In this document: in pieces, positions 27,786-39,242 of the stretch | Numbering within the stretch: position 1 is the first letter of the stretch | Layout of the letters: every line of letters begins with the position of its first letter | NCBI RefSeq assembly: GCF_028714775.1 | Contig: NZ_JAQTLS010000002.1 | Span: forward strand, 242,870-306,869 | From: Thiothrix sp. | GTDB lineage: Bacteria > Pseudomonadota > Gammaproteobacteria > Thiotrichales > Thiotrichaceae | Reading direction: 5' to 3' | Length of the DNA stretch: 64,000 nucleotides | Made by a program: the position numbers and the translations under genes | The notes under the pieces: model-generated | Databases searched by the model: none | Seen by the model: only the letters and a program-made list of their open reading frames with translations | Told to the model about the DNA's origin: nothing

Positions 27786-29074
27786 CTGGAAAGGTGTAGC
27801 ACGTCGAGTGCGATGCCTTCTTCCCGCAGGTGCTGATCCAGTCGTCGCCGGTCAATCGCCACGTTTAGGCTGAAATTTCCTTCATCCGTGATGCTTTCTT
27901 GCTGGATGGCTTTGTCTGCATACAGCTTGGCGCGTAAGCGGGCGTGCTTGGGTTGTAGGGTTAATACGTCCCGGAACATGTGCCCAGCAAAGTAGTTGCC
28001 CAAGTAATCCAGCAGTAAATCCAGCCCCAGATGATTTTGCGCGGAAACGTAAATGCGCGTCGGGTTTGCGCCCGTGCCTTCCTCGATGTGTGGCATTTGT
28101 CCACCGAGGTCGATCTTGTTCATGATCTCAATTTGCGGCACGTTTTCCGCGCCGATTTCGGCAATGACTTTGTTGACCTGTTCGCGGTAAAGCTCCAGTT
28201 GCTCATCGTGGCTGTCGATGATGTGCAGCAGTAGGTCAGCGTCAACGGTTTCCTGCAAGGTGGAGCGGAACGCGACGACCAGATCGTGTGGCAGGTGACG
28301 GATGAAACCGACGGTATCTGCCAAAATGATTTCTTGCTGGTTGGGGAGTTGTACTTGCCGCAGGGTCGGGTCAAGGGTGGCAAACAGTTGGTCAGCAACG
28401 TAAACACCCGCTTGGGTGAGGGCGTTGAAGAGCGTGGATTTGCCCGCGTTGGTGTAGCCGACCAGCGAGACGGTGGGGATTTCGGCTTTCTTACGTGACT
28501 GGCGACCTTGCTCGCGCTGGTTTTGTACTTTTTCTAGGCGCTTGTTGATTTGCTTGATGCGTTCGGCGATCAGGCGGCGGTCAGTTTCCAACTGCGTTTC
28601 ACCGGGGCCGCGCATCCCAATACCGCCTTTTTGGCGTTCAAGGTGCGTCCAGCCGCGCACGAGGCGGGTGGAAAGGTGCTTTAGCTGTGCCAGTTCGACC
28701 TGAAGTTTGCCTTCGTGGCTGCGGGCGCGTTGGGCGAAAATGTCCAAGATCAGGCCAGTGCGGTCTAGCACACGGCATTGCAGCAGCTTTTCTAGGTTGC
28801 GTTCTTGGGCAGGGGAAAGGGAATGGTCGAAAATGACCAGATTGGCTTCGTGAGCTTCACGTAACTCACGGATTTCTTGCGCTTTACCAGTGCCGACAAA
28901 GTAGCGGGGATCGGGGCTTTGGCGTGATCCACTGACAAAACCGACCACTTGAGCGCCAGCCGAATCAGCTAGTTCGATGAATTCCGTCTCATCTTGCGAG
29001 GACTTTGCCGCATTGAAACTGATTTGAACGAGGATCGCATTTTCACCGCCCTCTGGGCGCTCAAACAGTTCCAA
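27782..29074 (-). CDS. hflX: HflX, ribosome-associated GTPase
   Basis: GTPase that splits stalled or heat-damaged 70S ribosomes. The 430 aa protein has the HflX N-terminal domain (ADSAGAQVVGFVSGSRQSPD), the Gly-rich linker GGIGMRGPGETQLETDRR, G1 GYTNAGKSTLFNAL, G3 DTVGFI and G4 NKID. It follows hfq by 26 bp, the usual order in gammaproteobacterial mutL-miaA-hfq-hflX operons. Confidence 0.95.
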   Translation of the reverse strand: MELFERPEGGENAILVQISFNAAKSSQDETEFIELADSAGAQVVGFVSGSRQSPDPRYFVGTGKAQEIRELREAHEANLVIFDHSLSPAQERNLEKLLQCRVLDRTGLILDIFAQRARSHEGKLQVELAQLKHLSTRLVRGWTHLERQKGGIGMRGPGETQLETDRRLIAERIKQINKRLEKVQNQREQGRQSRKKAEIPTVSLVGYTNAGKSTLFNALTQAGVYVADQLFATLDPTLRQVQLPNQQEIILADTVGFIRHLPHDLVVAFRSTLQETVDADLLLHIIDSHDEQLELYREQVNKVIAEIGAENVPQIEIMNKIDLGGQMPHIEEGTGANPTRIYVSAQNHLGLDLLLDYLGNYFAGHMFRDVLTLQPKHARLRAKLYADKAIQQESITDEGNFSLNVAIDRRRLDQHLREEGIALDVLHLSS

Positions 29075-29100
29075 TCGGCAATCTTCCTAGTTTTTGACGC

Positions 29101-29331
29101 TTATTCTTCTGGAGCCAATGCCAACTTGATAGGGCGGGCAGGCACGATGGTGGAAATGGCGTGTTTATAGACTAACTGGCTGACCGTGTTCCCCAGCAAG
29201 ACGACGAACTGGTCAAAAGATTCTACATGACCTTGCAGTTTGATACCGTTGACAAGGTAGATGGAGACTGGAATCCGTTCCTTTCTCAGAGCATTAAGGA
29301 AGGGTTCTTGTAATGTGTGCCCTTTCGACAT
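29101..29331 (-). CDS. hfq: Hfq, RNA chaperone
   Basis: Hexameric Sm-like protein that pairs small RNAs with mRNAs. The 76 aa protein has the Sm1 motif ([21 protein letters not shown] region) and Sm2 [10 protein letters not shown], with the conserved N-terminal Gln8 and Phe and the Tyr-Lys-His of the proximal RNA site. The C-terminal tail is very short (about 8 residues after the core), unlike the 102 aa E. coli protein. It is preceded by a 156 bp leader with an inverted repeat, which suggests its own promoter or control between miaA and hfq. Confidence 0.96.
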   Translation of the reverse strand: MSKGHTLQEPFLNALRKERIPVSIYLVNGIKLQGHVESFDQFVVLLGNTVSQLVYKHAISTIVPARPIKLALAPEE

Positions 29332-29376
29332 GAGCTTCTCCTAAAAATATATTCTCGGGTTTGTGGTTGTTATGGT

Positions 29377-29405
29377 CTCACAACTAAGTAGGGGTTGGTT
29401 GTGAG
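29377..29405 (-). promoter_or_regulatory. Inverted repeat in hfq leader
   Basis: CTCACAAC (29377-29384) and GTTGTGAG (29398-29405) are perfect reverse complements with a 13 bp spacer, about 45 bp upstream of hfq. It could be an operator or, if transcribed from miaA, an RNA hairpin involved in processing or Hfq autocontrol. Confidence 0.4.
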
Positions 29406-29487
29406 CCAGTCGCTTCTTTCCTTCGACGCCTAAAAGCTTATCAGTTTTATCGTCTCGCAAGAACGTCACTTTGTCGGACATATCCTT

Positions 29488-30414
29488 TTATCCGCCAATA
29501 AACGTTGAAACGTTGCCGATAAGCGATGAAAGGTTACATTGCTGGGGATTATACACTGAAATATCCTTTTCGGAACGTAACCAAGTCATTTGGCGTTTAG
29601 CAAGCTGCCGCGTAGCGACAATAGCACGATCACGCATTTGAGTGTAGTCCAATTTTCCATTTAGATAATCCCAAACTTGCCGATAACCGACTGCGCGGAT
29701 AGCAGGCAGGCGCGTGTCCAGATCGTGGCGCGAAAAAAGCGCTTGGACTTCTGTAAGCAAGCCCTGTTGCAGCATCTGGTCGAAGCGTAGCGCCAGCCGC
29801 TCGTGCAACCACGCCCGATTTTCGGGAATCAAGGCTATTTTTAATAGCCGGTAGGGGCAAGCTTCGTGCCATGCTGCTTGCTGTAATTCGGTCATGGATT
29901 TGCCGGTTAGGGCGTAAACTTCCAGTGCGCGTTGCAGGCGTTGCGGGTCGTTGGGGTGGATGCGTGCCGCTGCAATTGGGTCAATTTGTGCCAGCCGGTC
30001 ATGCAAGGTTTGCCAGCCGTGTTCGGCGGCTTCGGCCTCCAGTTGGGCGCGGATGTCGGGGTCAGCTTCCGGTAATTGCGACAGGCCGTATTCGAGGGCG
30101 CGGAAGTAGAGCATGGTTCCGCCCACCAGCAGCGGGATGCGGCCTTGCGCGGTGATTTCCGCCATTTCGCGCAGGGCATCGTTGCGGAAGTCTGCCGCCG
30201 AGTAGGGCTGGGAAGGGTCAAGGAAATCAATCAGGCGGTGCGGCGCTTGCTTGAGCGTTTCCGCATCCGGTTTGGCGCTGCCAATGTCCATGCCCCTGTA
30301 GACCAGTGCGGAATCGACGCTGATGATCTCCACCGGGAAATGTTTGCGCAATTCCACGGCAAGGTCGGTTTTGCCCGTGCCAGTCGGCCCCATGATGCAA
30401 ATGGCTTTATCCAT
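29488..30414 (-). CDS. miaA: MiaA, tRNA dimethylallyltransferase
   Basis: Adds a dimethylallyl group to A37 of tRNAs reading UNN codons. The 308 aa protein has the P-loop [14 protein letters not shown] (about 9-22), [16 protein letters not shown], and the conserved [14 protein letters not shown] region. The start overlaps the last base of mutL, so translation is likely coupled. tRNA-Phe, one of its substrates, is also encoded in this window. Confidence 0.95.
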   Translation of the reverse strand: MDKAICIMGPTGTGKTDLAVELRKHFPVEIISVDSALVYRGMDIGSAKPDAETLKQAPHRLIDFLDPSQPYSAADFRNDALREMAEITAQGRIPLLVGGTMLYFRALEYGLSQLPEADPDIRAQLEAEAAEHGWQTLHDRLAQIDPIAAARIHPNDPQRLQRALEVYALTGKSMTELQQAAWHEACPYRLLKIALIPENRAWLHERLALRFDQMLQQGLLTEVQALFSRHDLDTRLPAIRAVGYRQVWDYLNGKLDYTQMRDRAIVATRQLAKRQMTWLRSEKDISVYNPQQCNLSSLIGNVSTFIGG

Positions 30415-32243
30415 TAGCGTCCACGCAGAAACAGTTTGTCGATTTGGTCAAGGGAAAGCTGTGTCCACGTCGGGCGACCGTGGTTGCATTGCCCGCTGCG
30501 TTCGGTGCGTTCCATGTCGCGCAGTAGGGCATTCATTTCGGGGGTGCTCAAGCGGCGGTTGGCGCGTACTGAGCCGTGGCAGGCCATCGTCGCCAGAATT
30601 TCGTTCATGGCATTGTGGATGCGCTGGCTGGAACCGTGGGTAATTAGGTCGGCGAGCACGTCGCGTACCAAGCTTTCCGTGTCCGACTCTTTCAGCAGGC
30701 TGGGAACGGCGCGGATGGTGAGTTTTTCCATGCCCAGACGGTTGAGTTCAAAGCCAAGGGCGTGGAAAGTGTCCGCGTGTTGTTCGGCGTAATCCGCTTC
30801 CTTTTTACTGACGTTGAGGCTGACCGGAACCAGCAACGGCTGCGAACGGATGGCGTCTTCCGTCATGCTTTGTTTGAGGTATTCGTAGGTAATGCGCTCG
30901 TGGGCGGCGTGCATGTCGACGATCACCAAGCCGCTGGCATTCTGCGCAAGCACGTAAACGCCGTGCAGTTGGGCGATGGCGTAGCCGAGGGGCGGAATGT
31001 CGTCGGCATCTGCTTGGGGTGTCGAGCTAACGTCCGGCTTACGGGCTTCCACAGGAATAACTGGCTGATACAACTGTTGGTAAGCTGCCATTTGTTCCCG
31101 CACGGGCATCTGCAAACGTTGCTGATGCTGTACTTGATAAACCGGGCGATACGGTTGGGTAACTGGCGGTTCGGGATGGGGGGGCGACGGTTCAGGCGCG
31201 ACTTGTGCTGGAATCTGTGTCGGTGCGCCCGCCTCATCCCCCGGTCGAATATCCGCAATTGCCTGATGCAAGGTGCGGAACAAGAAATCATGCACCAAAC
31301 GCCCTTCGCGGAAACGCACTTCCTGCTTGGTCGGGTGCGCATTGGCATCCACCAGTTGTGGGTTCAGTTCCAGAAACAGCACGAAAGCCGGATGCCGCCC
31401 GTGATACAGCACGTCCTGATACGCTTGTCGTACTGCGTGGGTAATCAGCTTATCCCGCACATTACGCCCGTTGACGTAGAAATATTGCAAATCCGGCTGT
31501 GAGCGTGAAAATGTCGGTAGCCCAACCCATCCCCACAGCCGCAGCCCCGCTGCATCGTAATCCAGATAAACACTCTGTTCCGCAAAGGCGCTGCCGCAGA
31601 TTTCGCCAATACGCCGTTCAGCACCTGTGCGGTCAGCCGCTGGCGATAAACGTAAGGTGTTTTTCTGGTTGTGGTTCAGCTCGAAACCGACATCGAAGCG
31701 GCTCAGTGCCATTTTGCGCACCATCTCTTCGATATGCCCGAATTCGGTTTTTTCAGTCTTGAGGAATTTGCGTCGTGCGGGGGTGTTGAAAAACAGGTCG
31801 GCGACATCCACGCTTGTGCCAGTGGCATGGGCGGTGGGTTCCGGTTCGCCGAACACTTCCTGCCCGTCGCCGTAGAGTTGCCAGCCTTGTTCGGCTTCGG
31901 TGTGGCGTGAGCTTAAGGCCAAGCGGGAAACCGAGGCGATGCTGGGTAAGGCTTCACCCCGGAAGCCCAAGGTGCTGACCTGTTCCAGATCATCCAAACT
32001 GGCAATCTTGCTGGTGGCGTGGCGGCTGAGTGCGAGTGCCAATTCGTCGCGGGGAATGCCGCCGCCGTTGTCGCGGATGCGGATGCGTTTGATGCCGCCT
32101 TGTTCGATGTCGATGCCGATGCGAGTGGAACCGGCATCAAGGGCGTTTTCCAGCAATTCCTTCACCACCGAGGCGGGGCGTTCAACGACCTCGCCTGCGG
32201 CGATTTGGTTAATCAGGTGGTGAGGAAGCTGGCGTATCGGCAT
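30414..32243 (-). CDS. mutL: MutL, mismatch repair protein with endonuclease motif
   Basis: Links MutS mismatch recognition to strand removal. The N-terminal GHKL ATPase shows [16 protein letters not shown] and [10 protein letters not shown]. In the C-terminal domain the metal-binding endonuclease motif [12 protein letters not shown] (443-454) fits the DQHA-x2-E-x4-E pattern with Met for Gln, and the C-terminal QCNHGRPTW corresponds to the second zinc-site motif. This suggests a nicking MutL, as in bacteria without MutH, unlike the E. coli type. 609 aa. Overlaps miaA downstream and the protease upstream by 1 bp each. Confidence 0.94.
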   Translation of the reverse strand: MPIRQLPHHLINQIAAGEVVERPASVVKELLENALDAGSTRIGIDIEQGGIKRIRIRDNGGGIPRDELALALSRHATSKIASLDDLEQVSTLGFRGEALPSIASVSRLALSSRHTEAEQGWQLYGDGQEVFGEPEPTAHATGTSVDVADLFFNTPARRKFLKTEKTEFGHIEEMVRKMALSRFDVGFELNHNQKNTLRLSPAADRTGAERRIGEICGSAFAEQSVYLDYDAAGLRLWGWVGLPTFSRSQPDLQYFYVNGRNVRDKLITHAVRQAYQDVLYHGRHPAFVLFLELNPQLVDANAHPTKQEVRFREGRLVHDFLFRTLHQAIADIRPGDEAGAPTQIPAQVAPEPSPPHPEPPVTQPYRPVYQVQHQQRLQMPVREQMAAYQQLYQPVIPVEARKPDVSSTPQADADDIPPLGYAIAQLHGVYVLAQNASGLVIVDMHAAHERITYEYLKQSMTEDAIRSQPLLVPVSLNVSKKEADYAEQHADTFHALGFELNRLGMEKLTIRAVPSLLKESDTESLVRDVLADLITHGSSQRIHNAMNEILATMACHGSVRANRRLSTPEMNALLRDMERTERSGQCNHGRPTWTQLSLDQIDKLFLRGR

Positions 32244-34030
32244 CAGTTATGGGGAGCTGGCGCGTCAGGCACAACAGGTGTCGCCGGTACGGCTGCTGGT
32301 GCAGGCGCTGCCGTTGGCGCGGCGGCGGGCGCTGCTGGTGCTGGTGGCGGGGCAACGCTAGTGGAGGATGCCGTTGCGGTTGCCGCTGGATTTTCCACAT
32401 CTTTAGAGCGGTCAGCACTGACGCCGTATTGTTTCAGGATGTCCGGCTGGCGGGTAACGGCCTCTTTGCGGTCAATGATAACTTGATAGTCATCGGAGGC
32501 CGTCAGGGTAGTAAAGTCATCCGTTGCCGCCTGCATTTTTTCAACGAAGTCGCGGAAGTTGTGCACGGCAACCCCGTTGACCTTTTCAATCAGCAAGTTG
32601 GTGTCATGGTGGTAGTCTTTGTTGATGTCCGCTGGTAAGACTTTGGTCATGATAACTGCTTCGCTGCGGTTTTCATCCGGGGACTCATAGGTGAGCGCAC
32701 CGATGCGGGCAGGGGTGGCTTCCAGCGCGTCAATCACGTTCTGGTTCAATGGCATGAACACAAAGCCGCCAAAGATGAAATAGCTAGGCTGTTTGTCGTA
32801 TTGCGTGGGTTTGACCAGCAGGTATTCTTTGCCCGGTTTTGCCAGATGCAAGGCCACTTCTTGGGTTTGCCCTTTGCGGATGACCTTGAGTTTCAGGTTG
32901 TCGCCGATCTGATGCATGTCGATGTAATGGGTATGGTCGATGAATTCACCGGGACGGAATTCCACCGTGCCGTTGTTTTCGATTTTATGCCCATCAATCT
33001 CGGTCACGATGTCGCCGATTTCGATCTTGCCGTCTGCTGGGGAATTTTTGTAAACCTTGTGTACCAACATGCCGGTTTGGTCTTCGCTGAGGCCATATTT
33101 ACGGCGCATTGCCGGGTTTTCCATCGACTGAGTGAGGAAGCCGTGGAAACCGTAACCGTCAACCTTGCCGTCTTTTACATCATCCAGTACGTGGCGGATA
33201 ATGGGGGTAGGGATCATGTAGCCGATGTTTTCGGTGAGGAATGTGGATTGCATCGCCACCCCGACCACTTTGCCGTCAGAAATGACCGGGCCACCGCTGT
33301 TACCAAAGTTAATGGCGGCATCGACTTGTGCGGCAATCAGGTTTTCGCCGGTGTGGACGTAATTTTGCTTTTCGATACGTGAAACCACGCCGCGTGTCAC
33401 GCTCAAGGTGTTGCCGCCAATTGGGAAACCGTAGACCTCGACTTGCTGCTGCATTTTTGGCAGGTCGCCGAGTGACAGTGGCTGCACGTCTTTGTAGGCG
33501 CTGGGGTCTTTGGTGCGTAACAGCGCCAAATCGGATTCGTGGGAAATGTAGACCACTTCCACTTCGTAGCGCTTGGTTTCACTGTGGCGTTGCACTTCAA
33601 GGAAAGTGGCATCCGCAGCCACGTGGGCATTGGTCAGGATCAGGTTGCCCTCAATGATCAAGCCAGAGCCGGAGCCTTTTTGCGAGTCGGAATTCCACGG
33701 GGAAAGCGCTTCGTAAGTGTGTTGGACAATGTAAACTTTGACCACAGCGTTTTTGATTTTTTCGCGGGGGTCATTGCCGTTTTGGGTGTCTGTGCTGGCG
33801 GTAGCGGTGGTATCAGGCAGCGGCAGGACTACGCTCGTTTCAGGGGCTGGTTTTGGCGTGCGGCCTTCCTGTGGCGCTGCATTGCCCGGTATTGCGGGTG
33901 GTGCAGGTTGGGTGGTGGCTGGTTGCGCTTCGGTGACAGGTGGGTGAACGTCAATTTCAGCCAACAAGTTGGGTGAACTGGCAAGGCCGAGGCAAAATAT
34001 AGCGGCTGGTATAATGATTGTTTGGCGCAT
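32243..34030 (-). CDS. Deg/HtrA-type S1C serine protease
   Basis: Predicted exported protease. The 595 aa protein starts with a signal peptide (residues 1-24), then a Pro/Thr-rich linker to about 85. The trypsin-like domain carries His136 (LTNAHVAAD), Asp167 (ESDLALLR) and Ser245 (FGNSGGPV). A PDZ domain follows (about 300-380), then a segment [16 protein letters not shown] resembling the second half of Deg9/Deg10-like proteases of plants and bacteria. The last about 60 residues are Ala/Pro-rich. It occupies the place upstream of mutL where amiB is usual, and overlaps mutL by 1 bp. Confidence 0.87.
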   Translation of the reverse strand: MRQTIIIPAAIFCLGLASSPNLLAEIDVHPPVTEAQPATTQPAPPAIPGNAAPQEGRTPKPAPETSVVLPLPDTTATASTDTQNGNDPREKIKNAVVKVYIVQHTYEALSPWNSDSQKGSGSGLIIEGNLILTNAHVAADATFLEVQRHSETKRYEVEVVYISHESDLALLRTKDPSAYKDVQPLSLGDLPKMQQQVEVYGFPIGGNTLSVTRGVVSRIEKQNYVHTGENLIAAQVDAAINFGNSGGPVISDGKVVGVAMQSTFLTENIGYMIPTPIIRHVLDDVKDGKVDGYGFHGFLTQSMENPAMRRKYGLSEDQTGMLVHKVYKNSPADGKIEIGDIVTEIDGHKIENNGTVEFRPGEFIDHTHYIDMHQIGDNLKLKVIRKGQTQEVALHLAKPGKEYLLVKPTQYDKQPSYFIFGGFVFMPLNQNVIDALEATPARIGALTYESPDENRSEAVIMTKVLPADINKDYHHDTNLLIEKVNGVAVHNFRDFVEKMQAATDDFTTLTASDDYQVIIDRKEAVTRQPDILKQYGVSADRSKDVENPAATATASSTSVAPPPAPAAPAAAPTAAPAPAAVPATPVVPDAPAPHN

Positions 34031-34221
34031 TTAACGAGTCCCTTTATGAAATAATCGTAGCCCTGAGAGCGAGAAAAATATAATTCACGGCACTATAACG
34101 TATCCCAAGACTAAAGTGAAAACACTTTAATCTGACGGTAATGTATCGGTTTTTAAGGCAAAACTTGGTATTCTTCGCCGCTTGAGGCAGAGCAGAAGCC
34201 AGACGAAGACAACAGGATGAA

Positions 34222-37041
34222 ATGATGACGGACTATAAGCATACCCTTAACTTGCCAACCACTGATTTCCCCATGCGTGGCGACCTTGCCAAGCGTGAGC
34301 CGGGGATGCTGGCAGCGTGGGAAAACCGCCAGCTTTACCAGCAATTGCGCGGACATGCCGTAGGCCGTCCCAAATTCATCCTGCACGATGGCCCGCCGTA
34401 TGCCAATGGCAGCATCCATATCGGGCACGCCGTCAATAAAATCCTCAAAGACATCATTGTTAAGAGTAAAACCTTGAGCGGTTACGACGCCCCGTATGTG
34501 CCGGGTTGGGACTGCCACGGCCTGCCGATTGAGCTGAAGGTGGAAGAAAAGCTCGGTAAGGCGGGCGACAAGGTGGATGCATTTGTATTCCGCAAAGCCT
34601 GCCGCGAATACGCCGCCGAACAGATTGACCTGCAACGCAAAGACTTCAAACGGCTGGGCGTGTTGGGTGATTGGGAAAACCCTTACCTGACGATGGCTTT
34701 CCAAACCGAAGCTGACATTGTGCGGGCGTTGGGGCGTATTGCTGCCAATGGGCATCTGCACAAGGGCGCGAAACCTGTGCATTGGTGTACCGATTGCGGT
34801 TCTGCCTTGGCGGAAGCGGAAGTCGAGTACGCGGACAAAACATCCTTCTCCATTGATGTGCGTTTCACCGTGGCGGATGAAGCCGACTTGCTGGCGCGTG
34901 TGCCGCAAGCTGCCGGGCAAGGCGCAATCGCCATCGTGATCTGGACGACAACCCCGTGGACATTGCCTGCCAACCAAGCGGTTGCCTTAAACCCTGAGTT
35001 GGAATACGTGGTGGTGCAAACTGCCGATGAGCGCATAGTGCTGGCGGATGCCTTGTACGAGTCCGTCCTTCAGCGTGTTGGTATTACGGAATACAGCATC
35101 ATTGCCCGCTGCATGGGCGACAAGCTCGAAGGGCTGATGCTGCAACACCCTTTTTATGCACGTCAGGTTCCGGTGATCCTCGGTGATCACGTAACTACCG
35201 ATGCCGGTACGGGTGCAGTACATACGGCTCCCGGTCATGGTCAGGAAGACTTTGTGGTGGGCATGAAATACGGTCTGCCGGTGGATAATCCGGTCGGCGG
35301 TGATGGTTGTTTCCTACCAAATACCGAATTGTTCGCAGGTGAATCTGTACACAAAGCCAACCCGCATGTGCTGGAAGTGCTGACAGAGCGTAGCAAACTG
35401 CTGAAAGCTGACAAGCTGCGCCACAGTTACCCACATTGCTGGAGGCATAAAACCCCGCTGATTTTCCGCGCTACCCCGCAATGGTTCATCAGCCTTGATC
35501 AAAACGGGTTGCGTGCCAAAGCGCTGGAAGCAATCCAAGGCGTGAAGTGGATTCCCGATTGGGGCAAAGCGCGGATCGAAGGTATGGTGCAAAACCGCCC
35601 GGATTGGTGTATTTCACGTCAACGTAACTGGGGCGTGCCGATCACGTTGTTCGTGCATAAAGAAACGGGCGAATTGCACCCGCAAGCCGCCGAGCTGATT
35701 GAAACGGTTGCCATGCGCATTGAGCAAGAAGGCATTGATGCGTGGTTCCGCTTAGAGCCGCAAGAATTGCTGGGGGCGGATGCTGCCCATTACGACAAGG
35801 TGAAAGACACGCTGGATGTGTGGTTCGATTCCGGCGTGACCCATGCGTCGGTGTTGGAGCGCCGTGCTGACCTGCGCTTCCCGGCGGATGTGTATTTGGA
35901 AGGTTCCGACCAGCATCGCGGTTGGTTCCAATCGTCCTTGCTGTCTGCCATCGGTACACGCGGCGAAGCACCTTACCGCACCGTCTTGACCCACGGTTTC
36001 ACGGTGGATGCGAAGGGCGAGAAAATGTCCAAATCCAAGGGCAATATCGTTGCGCCGCAAGAAGTGACCGGCAAGCTGGGGGCGGACATCCTGCGCTTGT
36101 GGGTAGCAGCGACCGATTCCAGCCGTGAAATGTCGGTTTCCGACGAAATTTTGAAGCGCACCGCCGATGCTTACCGCCGCATCCGTAATACCGCGCGTTT
36201 CTTGTTGGCGAATTTGAATGACTTCGACCCGGCGACCGATTTGGTAGCGCCCGCTGATATGCTGGCACTCGACCGTTGGGCTGTCGATCAAGCCGCGCAA
36301 GTGCAGGCGAAAGTACTGTCGGCTTACGACCGTTTCCAATTCCACCTGATCGCACAGGAAGTGTTGAATTTCTGCACGGTAGAATTGGGCAGCTTGTTCC
36401 TCGACATCACCAAAGACCGCCAGTACACGATGCAGGCAGGTAGCCGTGGGCGGCGTTCCGCACAGACTGCCGCGTGGCACATCCTCAATGCGATGGTGCG
36501 TTGGTTGTATCCGGTGCTGAGCTTTACGGCGGAAGAAATCTGGCAGAACATGCCGGGTGAAAAGGCGGAATATGTCTTGTTCACCCAGTGGTATGATGGG
36601 TTGTTTACACTGGATGCGTCTGACAAGCTGTCCGGCAATGAATGGAGTGCGGTGCTGGCTTTGCGTGAACTGGTCAGCAAGCAATTGGAAGAAGTGCGCG
36701 GGGCGGGCAAAATTGGCGCAGGGCTGGATGCCGAAATCGACATTTACTACCGCAAGGACATCCGTGAACCCGGCACTGACCCGCTGGTGAAATTGGGTGA
36801 AGAGTTACGTTTTGTCCTGATTACTTCGGCAGCGCGTTTGCACGATTTGGCAGATTTGCCGGAAGATGCGGTCGAAGTGATGGAGCACGTCTTTGTGCGT
36901 GTAAGCCGTTCTGAGCGCGGGAAATGTGTCCGCTGCTGGCATCACCGCGATGATGTGGGCAGTCATGCGGAGCATCCTGAGCTGTGCGGACGTTGTATTG
37001 ATAATATTGAAGGTGCAGGTGAGGCACGTCATTATGCGTAG
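34222..37041 (+). CDS. ileS: IleS, isoleucyl-tRNA synthetase
   Basis: Charges tRNA-Ile. The 939 aa class I synthetase has HIGH at 66-69 (NGSIHIGHA), KMSKS at 601-605, the [11 protein letters not shown] editing-domain motif and a C-terminal zinc site ([20 protein letters not shown] followed by CGRC). Two adjacent ATG codons at 34222 and 34225 are both possible; AGGA lies 4-7 bp before them. The 190 bp gap to the divergent protease gene should hold promoters for both. lspA overlaps its end, the standard ileS-lspA arrangement. Confidence 0.97.
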   Translation: MMTDYKHTLNLPTTDFPMRGDLAKREPGMLAAWENRQLYQQLRGHAVGRPKFILHDGPPYANGSIHIGHAVNKILKDIIVKSKTLSGYDAPYVPGWDCHGLPIELKVEEKLGKAGDKVDAFVFRKACREYAAEQIDLQRKDFKRLGVLGDWENPYLTMAFQTEADIVRALGRIAANGHLHKGAKPVHWCTDCGSALAEAEVEYADKTSFSIDVRFTVADEADLLARVPQAAGQGAIAIVIWTTTPWTLPANQAVALNPELEYVVVQTADERIVLADALYESVLQRVGITEYSIIARCMGDKLEGLMLQHPFYARQVPVILGDHVTTDAGTGAVHTAPGHGQEDFVVGMKYGLPVDNPVGGDGCFLPNTELFAGESVHKANPHVLEVLTERSKLLKADKLRHSYPHCWRHKTPLIFRATPQWFISLDQNGLRAKALEAIQGVKWIPDWGKARIEGMVQNRPDWCISRQRNWGVPITLFVHKETGELHPQAAELIETVAMRIEQEGIDAWFRLEPQELLGADAAHYDKVKDTLDVWFDSGVTHASVLERRADLRFPADVYLEGSDQHRGWFQSSLLSAIGTRGEAPYRTVLTHGFTVDAKGEKMSKSKGNIVAPQEVTGKLGADILRLWVAATDSSREMSVSDEILKRTADAYRRIRNTARFLLANLNDFDPATDLVAPADMLALDRWAVDQAAQVQAKVLSAYDRFQFHLIAQEVLNFCTVELGSLFLDITKDRQYTMQAGSRGRRSAQTAAWHILNAMVRWLYPVLSFTAEEIWQNMPGEKAEYVLFTQWYDGLFTLDASDKLSGNEWSAVLALRELVSKQLEEVRGAGKIGAGLDAEIDIYYRKDIREPGTDPLVKLGEELRFVLITSAARLHDLADLPEDAVEVMEHVFVRVSRSERGKCVRCWHHRDDVGSHAEHPELCGRCIDNIEGAGEARHYA

Positions 37042-37552
37042 TTTTCGTTCCCTTTCAGCACAAACTGGCATGATTGGCTGGTTGTGGATGTCTGCCGTGG
37101 TTATCGTGATGGATCAGTTGGCGAAATGGCAAGCTGAAGCCAATCTGGAACTTGGGCAACCTGTGGTTGTTTTTCCGCATTTGAACATGACCCTATCGTA
37201 TAACTTTGGGGCAGCGTTCAGCTTTTTGGCGGACATGGGCGGGGCGCAACGTTGGATTTTTGCGCTGTTAGCCATCGTTGTTAGCTTTTTCATCATCAAT
37301 TGGCTGCGCAAGTTGAACAAGACCCGTACTTGGACGGCGGTGGGTTTGTCGCTGGTGCTGGGGGGGGCCATCGGTAACTTGGTTGACCGGCTGATGTATG
37401 GCAAGGTAATTGACTTTATTGATGTCTATTTCGACATTCCAATGGTGATGGAGAATTACCACTTCGCCACGTTTAACGTTGCTGATATGGCTATTACCGG
37501 CGGGGCAGTGCTGCTGGTGCTCTTGAGCTTGTTCTCAGATCAGATGGATTAA
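37034..37552 (+). CDS. lspA: LspA, lipoprotein signal peptidase
   Basis: Inner-membrane aspartyl peptidase that cleaves prolipoproteins after diacylglyceryl transfer. The 172 aa protein has four membrane helices, the conserved [10 protein letters not shown] near the first helix, and the two catalytic Asp regions [19 protein letters not shown] and [10 protein letters not shown] choose ATG 37034, overlapping ileS by 8 bp; the upstream frame is out-of-frame ileS sequence. Several predicted lipoproteins in this window would be its substrates. Confidence 0.95.
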   Translation: MRSFRSLSAQTGMIGWLWMSAVVIVMDQLAKWQAEANLELGQPVVVFPHLNMTLSYNFGAAFSFLADMGGAQRWIFALLAIVVSFFIINWLRKLNKTRTWTAVGLSLVLGGAIGNLVDRLMYGKVIDFIDVYFDIPMVMENYHFATFNVADMAITGGAVLLVLLSLFSDQMD

Positions 37553-37571
37553 TCCCTTCTTGTTCCCTCAC

Positions 37572-37600
37572 CCCTTGCGGGGGAGGGTTAGGGTGGGGGG
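37572..37600. terminator. GC-rich palindrome between lspA and argH
   Basis: CCCTCACCCC, a TTGC loop and GGGGGAGGG form a near-perfect hairpin between the convergent lspA and argH genes. It resembles the widespread intergenic repeats of CCCTCNCCC type. It may serve both genes as a terminator, although there is no clear T-run. Confidence 0.5.
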
Positions 37601-39001
37601 TTACGCCAATAATTCCCGTGCAATTTTCACTTGCAGCTTCACCTGTTCCGGCGCAGTGCCGCCCAAGTGGTTGCGTGCTGCCACGGAGCCTTCCAACGTT
37701 AGCACTTCAAATACATCGGCGCTGATGATAGCGGAAAAATCCTGCAATTCTTCCAAACGCATTTCGCTCAAATCACGTCCGGTTTCCACGCCCAAAGCAA
37801 CCGCCTTGCCGACGACTTCGTGGGCATCGCGGAACGGCAAGCCTTTGCGCACCAAGTAATCCGCCAAATCCGTTGCCGTGGAGAAGCCCTGCATGGCTGA
37901 CTGGCGCATCCGTTCCGCTTTAGGTTGTACGTGCGGCATCATGTCGGCAAATGCCCGTAGGCTGCCCAGCAGGGTGTCTACGGTATCGAATAACGGTTCT
38001 TTGTCTTCCTGATTGTCTTTGTTGTAAGCCAGTGGTTGGCCTTTCATCAACGTCAGTAGCGCAAACAGATGCCCGAACACGCGCCCACTTTTGCCGCGAA
38101 CCAATTCCGGCACATCTGGATTTTTCTTCTGCGGCATGATCGACGAGCCAGTGCAGAAGCGGTCAGGTAGGCGGATGAAATCAAACTGTGCAGAAGTCCA
38201 CAGCACCAATTCTTCCGAAAAGCGCGACAGGTGCATCATGATCAATGCAGCGGCAGAGCTGAATTCGATGGCAAAATCCCGGTCGCTAACAGCATCCAAT
38301 GAATTACGCGCGGGGCGCTCGAAACCCAGCAGTTCCGCCGTATAATTACGGTCGATGGGGTAAGTTGTGCCCGCCAGCGCCGCCGCACCCAGTGGCATGA
38401 TATTGATGCGTTTGCGGCAGTCTTGCAGGCGCTCGAAATCGCGTTGCAGCATTTCAAACCACGCCAGCATGTGATGTCCGAAGGTGATCGGCTGGGCAAC
38501 TTGCAAGTGGGTGAAGCCGGGTAGGATGGTGTCGGCTTCGCGTTCCGCTAAGTCCACGAGGGCGCGTTGCAGGCGGCGTAACTCGTGGCTGATGCCATCA
38601 ACTTGTTCACGCAGCCACAGGCGCACGTCGGTGGCAACTTGGTCATTGCGTGAACGCCCGGTGTGCAACTTTTTGCCGGCGATGCCGATGCGGTCGGTCA
38701 GGCGGGCTTCCACATTCATATGGACATCTTCCAGCGAAACCTTCCATTCCAGCTCGCCTTTGTCTGCCATTTGTTCAATGGCGTCCAATCCGCTCAGGAT
38801 TTGTTCAACTTCACTGGTGTTTAATAGCCCTACTTTGCCGAGCATTCGTGCATGGGCGCGTGATCCTTGGATGTCGTGCTTGTACAAACGTTTGTCAAAG
38901 TTGATGGACGCGGTAAATTCTTCGACGAAAGCGTCGGTGGATTCGCTGAAACGTCCGCCCCAAGGTTTGTCCTTGGTGGTATCTTGTTGCTGTTGGCTCA
39001 T
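37601..39001 (-). CDS. argH: ArgH, argininosuccinate lyase
   Basis: Last step of arginine synthesis, cleaving argininosuccinate to arginine and fumarate. The 466 aa protein starts [20 protein letters not shown], has [13 protein letters not shown] and the fumarase-superfamily signature [12 protein letters not shown] with the catalytic Ser loop. It is divergent from an AlgZ/AlgR-like pair, the same neighbourhood as in Pseudomonas. Confidence 0.96.
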   Translation of the reverse strand: MSQQQQDTTKDKPWGGRFSESTDAFVEEFTASINFDKRLYKHDIQGSRAHARMLGKVGLLNTSEVEQILSGLDAIEQMADKGELEWKVSLEDVHMNVEARLTDRIGIAGKKLHTGRSRNDQVATDVRLWLREQVDGISHELRRLQRALVDLAEREADTILPGFTHLQVAQPITFGHHMLAWFEMLQRDFERLQDCRKRINIMPLGAAALAGTTYPIDRNYTAELLGFERPARNSLDAVSDRDFAIEFSSAAALIMMHLSRFSEELVLWTSAQFDFIRLPDRFCTGSSIMPQKKNPDVPELVRGKSGRVFGHLFALLTLMKGQPLAYNKDNQEDKEPLFDTVDTLLGSLRAFADMMPHVQPKAERMRQSAMQGFSTATDLADYLVRKGLPFRDAHEVVGKAVALGVETGRDLSEMRLEELQDFSAIISADVFEVLTLEGSVAARNHLGGTAPEQVKLQVKIARELLA

Positions 39002-39187
39002 GTGTTAGTGTTGATTTTTCATCAAGTTGCTAAAAAAAGTTGCCAGACATTATCACATTGTGGAAGAATTAAAAACGCAACTTCAACGGTGTGCCTGCAC
39101 AACGGCGGTTGCGGATAGTATATAGGGAAATGCTCAGCCTGCGGGTGCAGGTCAGGGAATAACAAAAAAAATAAACTTTTTAAACTG

Positions 39188-39231
39188 AATCAGGGTAGGA
39201 CGCTTCAACGCCCGTTGAACGTTTCCTGATT
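39188..39231. promoter_or_regulatory. Nested inverted repeats before the AlgZ-like gene
   Basis: Inner arms TTCAACG (39204-39210) and CGTTGAA (39213-39219) are separated by 2 bp; outer arms AATCAGG (39188-39194) and CCTGATT (39225-39231) flank them. The whole lies 11 bp before the kinase start codon, so it could be an operator or a leader hairpin that masks translation. The rest of this 241 bp gap shows no other feature I can support. Confidence 0.4.
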
Positions 39232-39242
39232 GAGAGCACAAA

